A DNA stretch of 64,000 nt, taken from positions 1 through 64,000 of the forward strand of contig JASANE010030191.1 of the NCBI GenBank assembly GCA_030248225.1. The letters are read 5' to 3'. Position numbers and translations under genes: made by a program. Origin of the DNA: Trileptium ribeirensis. Taxonomy: Eukaryota > Nematoda > Enoplea > Enoplida > Thoracostomopsidae. Below, one piece after another: positions 11,701 through 23,700 of this stretch. Numbering within the stretch: the first letter of the stretch is position 1; each line of letters opens with the position of its first letter. The notes beneath the pieces were generated by a model. The model did no database searches. It saw only the letters and a program-made list of their open reading frames with translations, and was not told where the DNA came from.

Positions 11701-14700
11701 AGGAGTTGGCAACCGCGTTCAAGCAAGTTCAACTCGTAGTTTCCCAGGTGAGTGTAGTACTACTTGTCGATGTCAGAGTCTAGTGTTTGTTTTTGGTGTA
11801 TGCAATGGTGGTTTTAAGAGTGCGTTAATAGATATCCTTTTGTGCCAAGTTAAGGTTTGGAAGAGAGTCTGCTTGAGACTTTCGGCGAGAGCCTTCTGTT
11901 GGTTTGATGACTTCTACAAACTGTCAAAATTATGCCTGTGGTCGCCTAGTTCAAAGCTGCGGGGAGCTGAAAGTGTGCGAACCGTTTCTCCAATTGATTT
12001 GGCGACGATAAAGTAGTTTTATTGTCACAAAACGTCAAATATAATTTTATTGCTTTAACTAGTGATTCTACATATTTAAAAAAATTGGGAATTTTTGCTA
12101 TTTTCCCCGCGCAGGGATAAAAGTGGCATTTTTAGCCAAAATTGTGAAAAATTCGCAAATTTTTGCCCATCAGTAAACTTTAGCAAATAGTTATTCACGC
12201 AGGAAAGTATATAGGGGCATATGAGCTAGGGGATGTCAAAATTTGCTTAGGGACATGAACTGGGGGAAATGAATTAGGTGTATATACCTGTAAGGCACGT
12301 TACAAGGTGAGTGTGGTGGTAGGAGTTATGGGTATTAGTTTTCGGTGCGTGGCTTTGATCAATTTTCAGTGTGAGTCTCACACGCTCAAATTTTTTGCTC
12401 AAATTTTGATCAAAATTTGAGCTCAAATTTTGAAAGCAACTTTTTAGTATTTTTTGCAAGTATGAACGTGTGAAGACAGCTCAAACTTTTCATGAATGTT
12501 CCTGTGCCCAATCATGTACGAGATGTATTACCTGAAAAAGTTTGAGCTCAAATTTTGATCTCAAATTTTGAAATATCGCAATTTTCATTTAAAAATCACC
12601 ATCAAATTTTGAGTTCAAAATTTGAGCAAAAAGTTTGAGCGTGTGAACACGCCTTTAATATGGGTTTCTCGGTGAGTGTTATGATGTCTGTGGGATCAAT
12701 CTAGTGGTGGTTTGCGGGTTGAGTTTGGTCGTAGTTTTCTAAGGTTCCGGCGGCTTTCTACAAATAGGAGTTCGCACATTCGGTTTCAGTTGCGAAGCCG
12801 GGGAAATATTAGTCATATGTTCGTTAGTGGCCTTTTATGTTTGATAGGGATACAATGGAAATTCCGATGTTAGCACCGCATTTTTCATTGTCGAACGAAA
12901 AAAATTCGGGGTTGCAATTTGATCAGTGGATGGGTCGCGTTTAGCGGAGGTGCTGGCCTGTACACAGTGAAGGAATCCCCAGCTTTCCAAACCCACCATG
13001 TCCGTTTACTCCATTCGGCCGAAACCCCCATGTTCCACTAAATCCAAAAAATTATATCTGAAAGATTATGTTTTTTCTACGCAAAAGGTTTTGTAAACAT
13101 TAATAATTGTCACTATTTCTAATGCTAAAATGTCGTTTTATAGCTTGAAAATATATTCACTGTAGCAAAACTACATGAAAATATTTAGTATTTTTAAGCA
13201 AAATGTATTCCCCGCCCAACCTTGAAGTCCTCCCCCAGAATGAACATGGTGCCCCCTAAGTTCTCCCCTCCACTTTTTGGAGGAATGTGGCCATACCAGG
13301 AGGGGGTGACCACCGAAAGGGGTCACAGTAGGCTAGCTAGTGGTCCCATTCCTATGCTTTCGGGGAACGCCTGGTGAAGGGTTTTGTGAATATTAGTGCT
13401 AGTATTTCATTACTTTGTAAGGTTACGCCGTATCGAAGCGAATATTACAAAGTCAGCAAAATATCTGTAAGCGAAATCTATATATTTAGATTCTGGTCTG
13501 TTTACATCTTATTTGTTTTGCTGATGTAATCTAGGTTACCTTTTGCCAACTTCCTGGTGTATTTTGCTGCCATGCTCTCGTTCTCAAGCTTTCTATACCA
13601 ATCTTGTCTTAACGTAAAATGCGGACGTGTATATAGTGCGATCTATGATGAAAAGTTTTTGGAAATACTGATTTTCTGGTGTTAGTAATTAATTTCAGTG
13701 CAGTAATGGAATTTGGCGCGGCACTTAATCTGGGGATCCAAATAGTTTGTTGTACAGTACGCGCCTGAAATGACTGTCGCATTTCGAGTGCGCATGTTGG
13801 AACGAGCCACCACCGAGTGGTTCACTCGAATTTGGAAATAATTCAAAGTATTTTTAGAAGAAATTTCTTTCCAGCGATTTGCGAGCGAGTCATAACGAGT
13901 CTAAACAGGTGGATATTCGTTTTTGGCAAATATTGTAGTTCTGCCATTGCTCAGCAATGTACATTGATGTGTTACGTTTCTGCGTTAGAGTCAGGCACAC
14001 AAAAAAGAAGGCAAAACACGCTATTCTGTTAAGTTGACTACAGTACAGAGAACAGTTATTGTGTTTGTAGGTTTTGATTCAGACCGGGCACACATCGTGA
14101 TCCGATAACCCAGTTTCATCTCTATTGTCTACTGTCATTACAACGCAAAAACAGTTCGAATCAGAGTTGGGTGTAGTAGAAAGGCAGTAATATATATTCA
14201 TCAATTTTTAATATCGCGGTTACTTTGAGCTATTAATATCGAGTACAGAACAATCCTGGCTTTGCGTTTTATATAATGCATAACGTATGACAAGTCAGTG
14301 CACTACGAAAATCTGACTCAAAATCCAGTTGTATAAGTCATCACTGGTTGGCCATATTATGTAACTATATTTATGCCTCAATAAACGTACGGTTATCCTA
14401 ACCAGCCATCCTATTTTGCTGTAGCCGATCATCGAATCGCAAGCCCTTGTTACGAAAGAAGTGCTGAATTTCAATTGGTTTTTCGCTAACCGAAAATTGG
14501 CAAAATCAAATCCAAAGTGATAGAAATTATACCGTGTGGTCGATAAGAATTTTAGCGATTTTCATTTTGCAGAAATTCTGTTCGTTAATAGCTATCAGGT
14601 TTGCATAAGATTATTCACTGTTCGCGAACAAATTTACTGCAATAGTGTCTTCCTATAGTTAAACTCTTCATGTTCGCGAACAAAACCCGCTTGATTGATA

Positions 14701-17700
14701 TTCGACAAATTTTAATTCTCATAAATTTCCGTAATTTTGTCCCAATTTTCTTGACCGCAAAATGGCTCGATTTCATCCGCAAGCACTGTATTCGCGAGCA
14801 AATTTACTCCGGATTTCAGTTGACATAACGCGGTCTGTAACAGTTTTTATGCGAAATTACAAAACAGGATGGTTGACGGGGTCACCTGTAAGTTTGCTTG
14901 TGCACTACATACAGCAAATTTCGGATGAATTATGATCTTGAAAACCATCTGTTTTCACATTGTTTGCCTAAAACAGCGCCACATTCCGGTAAAACACAGA
15001 ATGACATTTCCTTCTGTAACAGATGGATGAACAATTTTTGTTAAACCATGACTTTACACCAAAAATGACTCTCACACGCGACGCATACCGTACACTCATC
15101 AAGTCCCCCCAAATCCGACGCTAAACAAAATGATAGGGCTTGCCTAGGGAACTGTCGTTTTTATCGACATGGAACGGGCGCAAACCGGCGAAATTGGCAA
15201 GTGTGTACTGGTCCACAAAATTGAGACATGTGACCTTGAATTTTTAAACTGTTCAGATCATGATTATTTCACAAAAGAACAACAATGATAACAATAATTT
15301 ACACTTTTGTGTGCATAGATTCGTTTTCAATTGGAAACTCAAAACAGATTGGTGTCGACAAACCACAACAAAACGGTCTGTAAATTGTAACCACCTTTAG
15401 GTGCGCATATTGTAAGTTTCCGCAGTGACGTAGTGTCGATCCAATTCACTTAAGCATTGAATACACAATTTCAAGTAATTTGCGCTAGCTGTGACCTTAA
15501 TTAAATGATACAAGGCACCCCACCTACGGTAGTTGCAAATTTGTGTATTTTTATACCAACAAATATAAATTTGCCAATTTTAGCCGTGCAAGAAAGTATT
15601 TGGAGGAGGAATAAATGAGCTACGAGAACCCAAAATGTACCTGGGGCATGAACTGGGGAAATGGGGAGATCGATACACCTGGGGGCCCATGTTCCAACAC
15701 CCTTTTTGAAGAATCCAGCTACACAAATTTTCAGTAAAACACCTGCTACAGCTCAGGAATTTAATTTGTAACTTTTACCATCATTTGAATTTAACCATCG
15801 GCTCATGACGGAAATATAATACCAGAACCGGAACAGGAACATGGTCTTCGATAAATTGATTTCGAAGACCAGGTTCCCGCTTCGGATCCAGTTTAACTGG
15901 GCAGTTTCGTCTCCTAGTTCTGGCGATAAATTTCGATTCCGCGGTTATTCCATGGAAGCCGCCACAATAACCTAGCATATTTGTCTACAAAAAATCTCTC
16001 GCTCTGTAAAATGAGCTCCAGAAGACCTTTTGTGTATTCATTGATTATGGAACACAACAGTTGTATAATTGGCTCTTTTAAAATAATATAGTAATGGAAT
16101 AAAACAAATGAGAAAAGAAAATACTGTGGATATAAAATATATTAAAAATATACATATTGTATGACATTGTCTCGCTATGAGTTTGAAGGGGCTGAAAAAG
16201 CTAATAATATTTGTTTATCGATCAATATTTCGCTAGCGCAAAAATGCTATTCACTTTTTTACATCCCTACCTAAATTGCGTAACATTGGATGTGCTTGCA
16301 ACGCATGCAAGACAATTTCGCTCTGTCTCTTATCGCCTGCCTTTACTAGACATATATGTTTGGTCCATGTTATTCTGTATAAAACTTGAAAGTATTGATT
16401 TATCCGGTTCTAAAAGAAAATAACTGAAGGTATGCTATAATTTTCAGAACAGAATGCTATAAATATGAGTCAAAGTGTGATAGTACGCTGCAAAGTTTCA
16501 ATAAATACAGTTCATTACCAAGAGCAAGGTTTCTGACACGTTGGAGATATACGGTACTTTCCTCCAATGTATACTAATTTACAAAATTTACAAGCTCACT
16601 TGCTGGTGCTTGAGGCAATTTATGGTAGCTAAGCTTACATCATTGTAAAATACTTAGAATTATGCATTTTGTGGTGCATTGTTCAATGTTCCGGCATAAG
16701 TGGTTTTAATCAATCAAATATGTTATGCACATCAAGTTGGACCGGTTCAATTAGAAATTACACCGCTGATCTCTGAATTGATAGAAAGAATGCTACCAGT
16801 ATCCACTTGGCTTTGTTTCGTCAATTTAAACTGAAGGTGAACAATACATACAGGATCAAAATTAAAATTTCCATTTATTTGTCCTATTCACATTATTTGC
16901 TGAGTTAATATGTTGTTCTGTTTGTTGTCAGTACTTGCCAGAAAGGAGTACTGTTCGTTCGAACAATTATTCAAAATTTAATTTTAAATGTGTTCGAATT
17001 ACATAATATACGTTGAAGTAATCGCAGGAAATTGTCGTTATGGGTTTTTGGTCATTATTTAGTGGCTTGTAGTATTTCTTCTTTTCATCATTTTTGATTG
17101 GCATAATTTTATTTTACGTTTCTATGTCTTTGTTATGTTTCACCGAGTATATATATTTTTTAAGTTTCACGGAAATATCTTTTGAAAAATGGCAGTATTT
17201 TGTGTGTACACTATGCCATGAGTTTCGACAAAATTTGATTTTAGGCTATTCAGAACGTAGTGAAACGTAATGGAGATTGTGTGTTGCAGAGGTGAAATCT
17301 TTAAAATTCCGTCTGTGTGTAATCGGCTATAACTCGGGAACGACTTAATCGATTTTCATGATCTTGGGCTCCTTCGAACCGGTATAATCGATTTACCGTG
17401 TACATCCCCGAGCGTTTTTGATTTGGGGTCTGGTTCCGTGGACAAGGTCAAAATATGAGTTTTTTTGCCCCATTTTACCCTTTACGGAAGCAAGGTTATT
17501 TTTATCTTAACTTTCTATTTTTTCCTAAATGGTTTTATTTCATAGTAGAACGTTAAATGCCGATTCCTCTTTTTTTGTTTTCCGATTAGGGCTCCGGTTC
17601 TGGATTTATGGGGTTTGATGTGCGGGGGTTTGGCGCTCCAATGGTTCATTGACCCAAAATTTGAAAATTTGTTCTGACGTATTGGGCGGCTGATAAGTTT

Positions 17701-20700
17701 TTTTGGGGTTTTCAGGCATAGGAAACTCATTGCCGGTGCTGGTTTTGCTCTTTCGCACATGGTTCCATGGGTGCGGAGGTAGGATGCCCCAACTGTTCCG
17801 GATCAGAGGTCAAAATAAGGGTTTTCACCCCATTCTAGAACCCTTCACGGAAGCAAGGTTATTTTTATCTTAACTTTCGAATTTTTTTCTCTGTTTGGTT
17901 TTATTTCATAGTAAAATGATAAATACAGATGCCTCTTTTTTGTTTTCCGATTAAGGCTCCGGTTCTAGAGTTATGGGGTTTGAGAAGGTGCGGGGGTTTA
18001 GCGCTCCAATGGTTCCTCGACCTAAAATATGAAATTTTGTTCTGACGTCTTGGACGGCTGATAAGTTTTACATGGGGGGGTTCGGTCATGGGAAATTCAT
18101 TGCCGGTGTTTGTTTTGATCTGTGAGCCGTGGGTCCACGGGTACGGGGTATGACGCCCTATGATTTGAGGTCAGAGGTCAAAATGAGGTTGTTATAGTAC
18201 TTTTCACAGAAGCAAAGTTATTTTTATCTTAACATTCCACTTTATTTCTCTGGCAGTTTTATTTCATAGTAAAATGATAAATGCCGATGCCTCTTTGTTT
18301 TTCGGCTAAGGCTCCGGTTCATGAGGTTTGAGCCTTTGAGGTATGGTTCTTCGACCAATATTAGAAAATTTGTTCTGACGTTCTGGGCGGCTGAATCGTT
18401 TCACTTGGGGGTTTTGAGGCATGGGAACCTTATTGCCCGTGGTAGTTTTGTTTTGTTCTAACTTGTGCGGTATTGTGTTATGTCCACATATAGCATATCG
18501 ACGTATGCTATCGAGAGCTGATTGGCTGTGTACGCAAAAGGCGTAGGTATACCTTTGCTTCACTACGTTCTGCATCTCGACAGAGTTACTAGTATATAGT
18601 TTTAGCTATGCTGCTTTTACAGGACGACGTCAACAACTATCACCAAGTGCGGAAAGATTTGCTAGTTTTAAAAAATTTGGTTGAGAAATCGGAACTCTGG
18701 TTGACTACAACACGATCTATATCCATAACTTCGGGTCCCGATACTCCGACGCTTCGAGCTCAAGTCAGCGGCGATACCGAGAGATTGTCGCTGCCGCGTA
18801 GCCGCCAGTCGTCGTCTGGACATCAAAGTACGGACGACCATTCGCAAAACGGACAACAACACTATCCCAGCCAGTCGGTAGACCTAAAAGACGATCGAAC
18901 GGGGGCTCAAATCAGCTGTAGCGCCGACATCAATGCGATTTGTCCAATCACTCCAGATATGCTAATGGCTGCTCCGACAGAGGCTGGTGTGTCAGATCTG
19001 CTTTCAGAGAGTATGGTGCGACCTTATCAATTTGTCGAGGTATGAGGGGCTTTTTAACAATAAAAGTCGCGTTGCTACATAACGCATTTGTTATGTCCAT
19101 TATTGAGTCATAATGTATCTGAGTTTTTAAAATAAAACCAAACGTTAATTCTAAACATAGATGGTTAGGAGATCTTTTTGGTTGACAATATACTTTACTA
19201 AGATCTGAAGGTTTTGAAAATCGTAAGGGGGATTTAGGTAACGCTCACCTCAGTGCTGATTACGAGATCTTGGAGATCTCGGTTATAAGATCTTGGAGAT
19301 CACGGTTATATGATTCTTCATCGTAGATTTTGTTTTTGATTGAAACAATAATGAAAATATTTGTATCTACACAGAAGATTCTAGAATAATAACGTAATGG
19401 TCGTCAAAGTCATAAAGTAAACCGCGTCAATATTTCGAAAATAGCGGCGGATCTTATCAGTATAGGGAAATTGGAAAGCTCACGTCTGGCCATGTAGTAG
19501 AAATACAAAGTATTTTGTTATTTTGGAAGCATAATGTACAATCACGCTCAGAAATAAAGGGAAATTTTTTCGCGAGTAGCAATTGCACATTTGCTCATTT
19601 TTCGCGAACGATTCGTGAAAAATTTGCTTTAATCAGAGCGTAGTGCAACGTAGTGGAGATTGTGTGTTGCAGAAGTGAAATCTTTTGAACGTCTGTGTGT
19701 GTCATCAACAATAACTCGGACTTACCCGATTTTCAAGATTTTGGGCTCATTCGAACCAGCATACACGGTTTAACGTATATCTCATAGCATCTTTTGATTT
19801 CAGGGCTGGTTCCGGGGCTACAGGTTAAAACGAGGGTTTCTACCTCATTTTAGTCCCCTTCATGGTTGCAAGATTATTATCTTAACCTTAGAATTTTTTA
19901 TGTGGTAGGATTTATTTCATAGCAAAATTATAAATGCCGATGCCTCTTTTTATGCTTTTCGATTAAGGCTCCTGTTCTGGAGTAATGGGGTTTGAGGGAC
20001 GGGGGTATGGCGCCCCATGGTTCCTCGACCCAAAATTTGTAAATTTGTTCCGAAGCCCTGGGCAGCTGAAAAGTTTCCCTTGGGGTTTTCAAGCATGTGA
20101 AACTCATTCCCAGTGTTGGTTTTCTCTGTGACATATGGCTCAATTTGTACGGCGGTATGACGCCCCCATTGTTGTGGGTCAGAGGTCAAAGTGAGGCGTT
20201 ATTATCCCATTTTAGTATTTTCACGAAAGCAAGGTTATCTTTATTTAAACTTTCGAATTTTATCTTTGGTTGGTTTTATTTCATAGTAAGATGATAAATG
20301 CCGACGCTTCTTTTTTGTTTTTCTTCTGGAGTTATGGTGTTTGAGGTATGGCACTCTCGTGGTTCCTTGACACAACATTCAAAAATTTGTTCTGACATCC
20401 TGGGTGGCTGAAAAGTTTCGCTTGGGGGTTTCGGGTATGGAAAACTTTTCGCTGGTGTTGTTTTTGCTCTGTGACCACTGTTTCCATAGATACAGCGGTA
20501 TGGCACCCGCATGATTGGGGTCAGAGGTCAAAATGAGGAGTTTTTATCCCGTTTTAGTACCCTTCGCGGAAGCAAGGTTATTTTTATCTTATCTTTCGGA
20601 TTTTTTCTCTGGTTGGTTTTATTTCATAGTAAGATGATAAATGCCGATGATTCTTTTTTATTTTCACTTCCTCGGCCCAAATTTCGAAAATTTGTTCTGA

Positions 20701-23700
20701 CGTCCTGTGTAGCCGACAAGTTTCACTTAGGGGTTTTCGGGCATGGGAAACTTATTGCCGGTTTAAATTTTGTATGCTTCGCTACGCTCTACAGTCTCGA
20801 TAGAGTTACTAGTTTCTGACGGTGACTATAGAATGACGTTGCTTTATCGTTTTATTTCTCATCGCATGTAGCAGCCTCAATCATTTACACAATCTCATGT
20901 AGTTAAATGAAAAAATGGAGCATTTTTAACATGCTGCAGGATCCAATAAAAGTGTAATAGCTGATGTGACGCTGCTATACTGCGCACTTCCAACCGCAGT
21001 GGTCATGCGTCCCCAGATATCCTAACCTCATGGACGCATCTAACGGACGTATTTCTCTCGATCAGTCTCAAGAAGATACGGGGCTTAGCAAGCCGCAGGA
21101 ACGCTTTGCGGGACGCGTTCGGATCCCGCCGGATGGGTTGCATACGTTTTCTATGTCGTACTGCCGTTTAAGTCCCCTGGGAGGTTGGCTCCATCACCTG
21201 CTTGCAGGCTCAAGAAACCATACCGCTATTACCTATCCGGGTTTGACCTGGAAGTATCGATAGGATGCAACGATGGAATTAATCAAGTGCTATTATCGCC
21301 TATTTAATTATTTATGGCTAGTGTAGTCCCACTAGATACGACAAACCATAGACGCTTAATGTCGGATCGTTCCTGCTCTCTTGAAATCGGTGGCAAGTGA
21401 TTGCCTCGAATGTTCGTCGACAGCGTTGAACATTTGGAAATCTAATCGCGCATAGTCCAGTCGTGCTTATACATTGAACGATCGGTGAAACACGCTAAGA
21501 TTGGCGACCTTTTTGACGTCTAGTATGAACGCGGTCGTCGACTGGGGCAATGGTTTCAAACCTCGTTTGGTACATATCGCTGCATATAATATCATCAAAC
21601 AGAGGTACAATTTGGATTTTCAATTAAATTACTTAATGATAAGCAAATCGAAAACATGTTCGGTTACGGATTAATGCGATACGGTCACAGAATCAACAAT
21701 ATTAGCATACATTCGAGAATGAAAATGGTATCAATGGCACAACATAAGTACATAATTCGCACAGATAATCGTCAAACTGTAGGTCGTAGCCTTCCTAACC
21801 GTACGTACACAATCGTATGCTAGATCAATTTCATTGATTTCGACGAACACATTGGTGACGGCTGCACTTACCTTACTGAAAGAAGTTAGGGACCGGAAAG
21901 TGAATCTAACGATACAGCTAGCAAGGCGCCAGATGATAAATGGCTAAAAATGGATAAAAACAATAGGCTAATCAGCTGGTTTGGGTAAACGGAAGTCTGT
22001 TAGTAACTTGCGAGTACCAATCGGAAGAATGCCAGGTTCGGAGTCCAACTCTGTCTGGGAAAAGACACAAAAACCGGGGTGCTGTTCGACTACTTATCGT
22101 ACTCTACGGGGGTTATTTATATTCACTAAATATATGGATATAGTACATATTACGAATATACAACAACCAATAGTTATATCATACAACAAGAAATGGCATT
22201 ACAACATAGTAACGTGGTACGACTCCTGAACAGTGCGATTCGTTCGATTGACATGACACAATAGTAAATTTTTCGTTAGCTTGCGGTAAATGCTCCTACA
22301 TCCTAAATAGTTACGTACATTAAATCTGCTCATTTCGTAATGCTTTTAGGTGAATCTTTTAAAGTCGAATTTTACAGATCCTTCTCGGGTCAGGATTTGG
22401 TTCTTCCGAGTATGTATTTATTACACACAAGTATGTGCGTGCAGGGAAAATTTGAACCGCAAACTGTCCTTGCGATCTCTTTTATTTAGCTCAGTTCAGA
22501 TTTATCCGATGGGCAGTTCATCGGGACTTACTATACTTAGTGTGGCTGGCAAAGCGTGCCAATACGGCAGATCTTCATTACAATCAACATGCAACAAAGA
22601 TGTTACTGATTCGGAGGGAACATGGAAAGTATAAGGTGGATTTGACATTTATTAGTAATGATTTCTGCGGGAGCGCGAGTAGTTTGCATTCGGTAACACT
22701 ATATTGCTCCACAAAGATGCAAAGTGTATATATAAAGGTATATTTGATGCTTAAACTCGGCTCAATTGTGAATTAACTATCTTGCGCATAGCCGTTTAGA
22801 GAATATACTCGTGAATCAATACGAACCGTAAGGGGGCGCAGTCTGAATTTACATATTCTCGGTTTGTAAGTCCCGGTATAAGTGAATTGGGACTGAATTT
22901 TTAACTCCTAAGATTCTCCCGAAATTGTTCTTTTCCTAAAAAATTTATCCGTACGCTTTTCATACATTGGCTAGCTTATGAAACGGGGGAAAATTTATGT
23001 TTTTTATGTGCGACATTTGTGCTATTTTGTACAAATTTATGAAAGTGCTGGATTGAGTCCGATCCATGTAAAATTTTGTAATTATTAACGTAGTGAAATA
23101 TTTTAAGGTCCGGAAATGGTCTAAAGCCTAAATTTGGTTCGACCATTATCTCGGCTCCTGGTAAAAGGTACGGACCCCAAAAATTATTGCAATAAATCAT
23201 AGTGAGTAAAATTGGGCAAGGAATTCGATTTCTTCGTAAGTCTTCTTTTTGTCCCAAAGGACAGGATAAAACAGGGTCATTTCACGAAACCATGTAATTT
23301 TAAACACCACTTTTTGAAGCCAAAATGAAACGTTTTCGAATGTACAGTGTTTAGACCCCTTCCGACTTAAAAAACCTTGAATTTTTCGAATATCGACGTC
23401 TCTATGCAAAACCAACTTCCTGAAACCTGTTACAGGTATCGTAAAGAGCCCCCTGGGGTTCAAATTTTAATCCGAAATAAGTATTCTATAGGTTGACGCA
23501 GCGACACCTGAACTATGGTCTGTTTGTATGCAAGCCGGACAAAAAGGGTCGCGGTCAAGCCATTTGGAGGGCATGTGGCCTATAATTGGTGCCGCTAGAG
23601 ACCTTTTGAGGTTAAAAATGATCAATTTAGAACAAGCGTGTCGCAGAAATTTTTCTAGCGCAACGGATACAGCACATACAGATACCATTGTATGTTCACA

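Larger units (their letters stand above)
11748..18622 (+). other. Intron 2 (6.9 kb)
   Basis: GTGAGT donor and CTTTTACAG acceptor. Contents in order: a palindromic CTCAAATTTTG element (12379-12645), a CTGGCCTGTCC MITE (12953-13299), a CAGTAC-family fragment (13755-13905), a GTTCGCGAAC-rich element (about 14395-14900), a dispersed repeat also found at 62.9 kb (15790-16870), a CAGTACTTGCC fragment near 16931, and an element with ~350-bp internal repeats (17250-18594) ending 28 bp before exon 3. I see nothing clear in 14900-15780. Confidence 0.8.
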
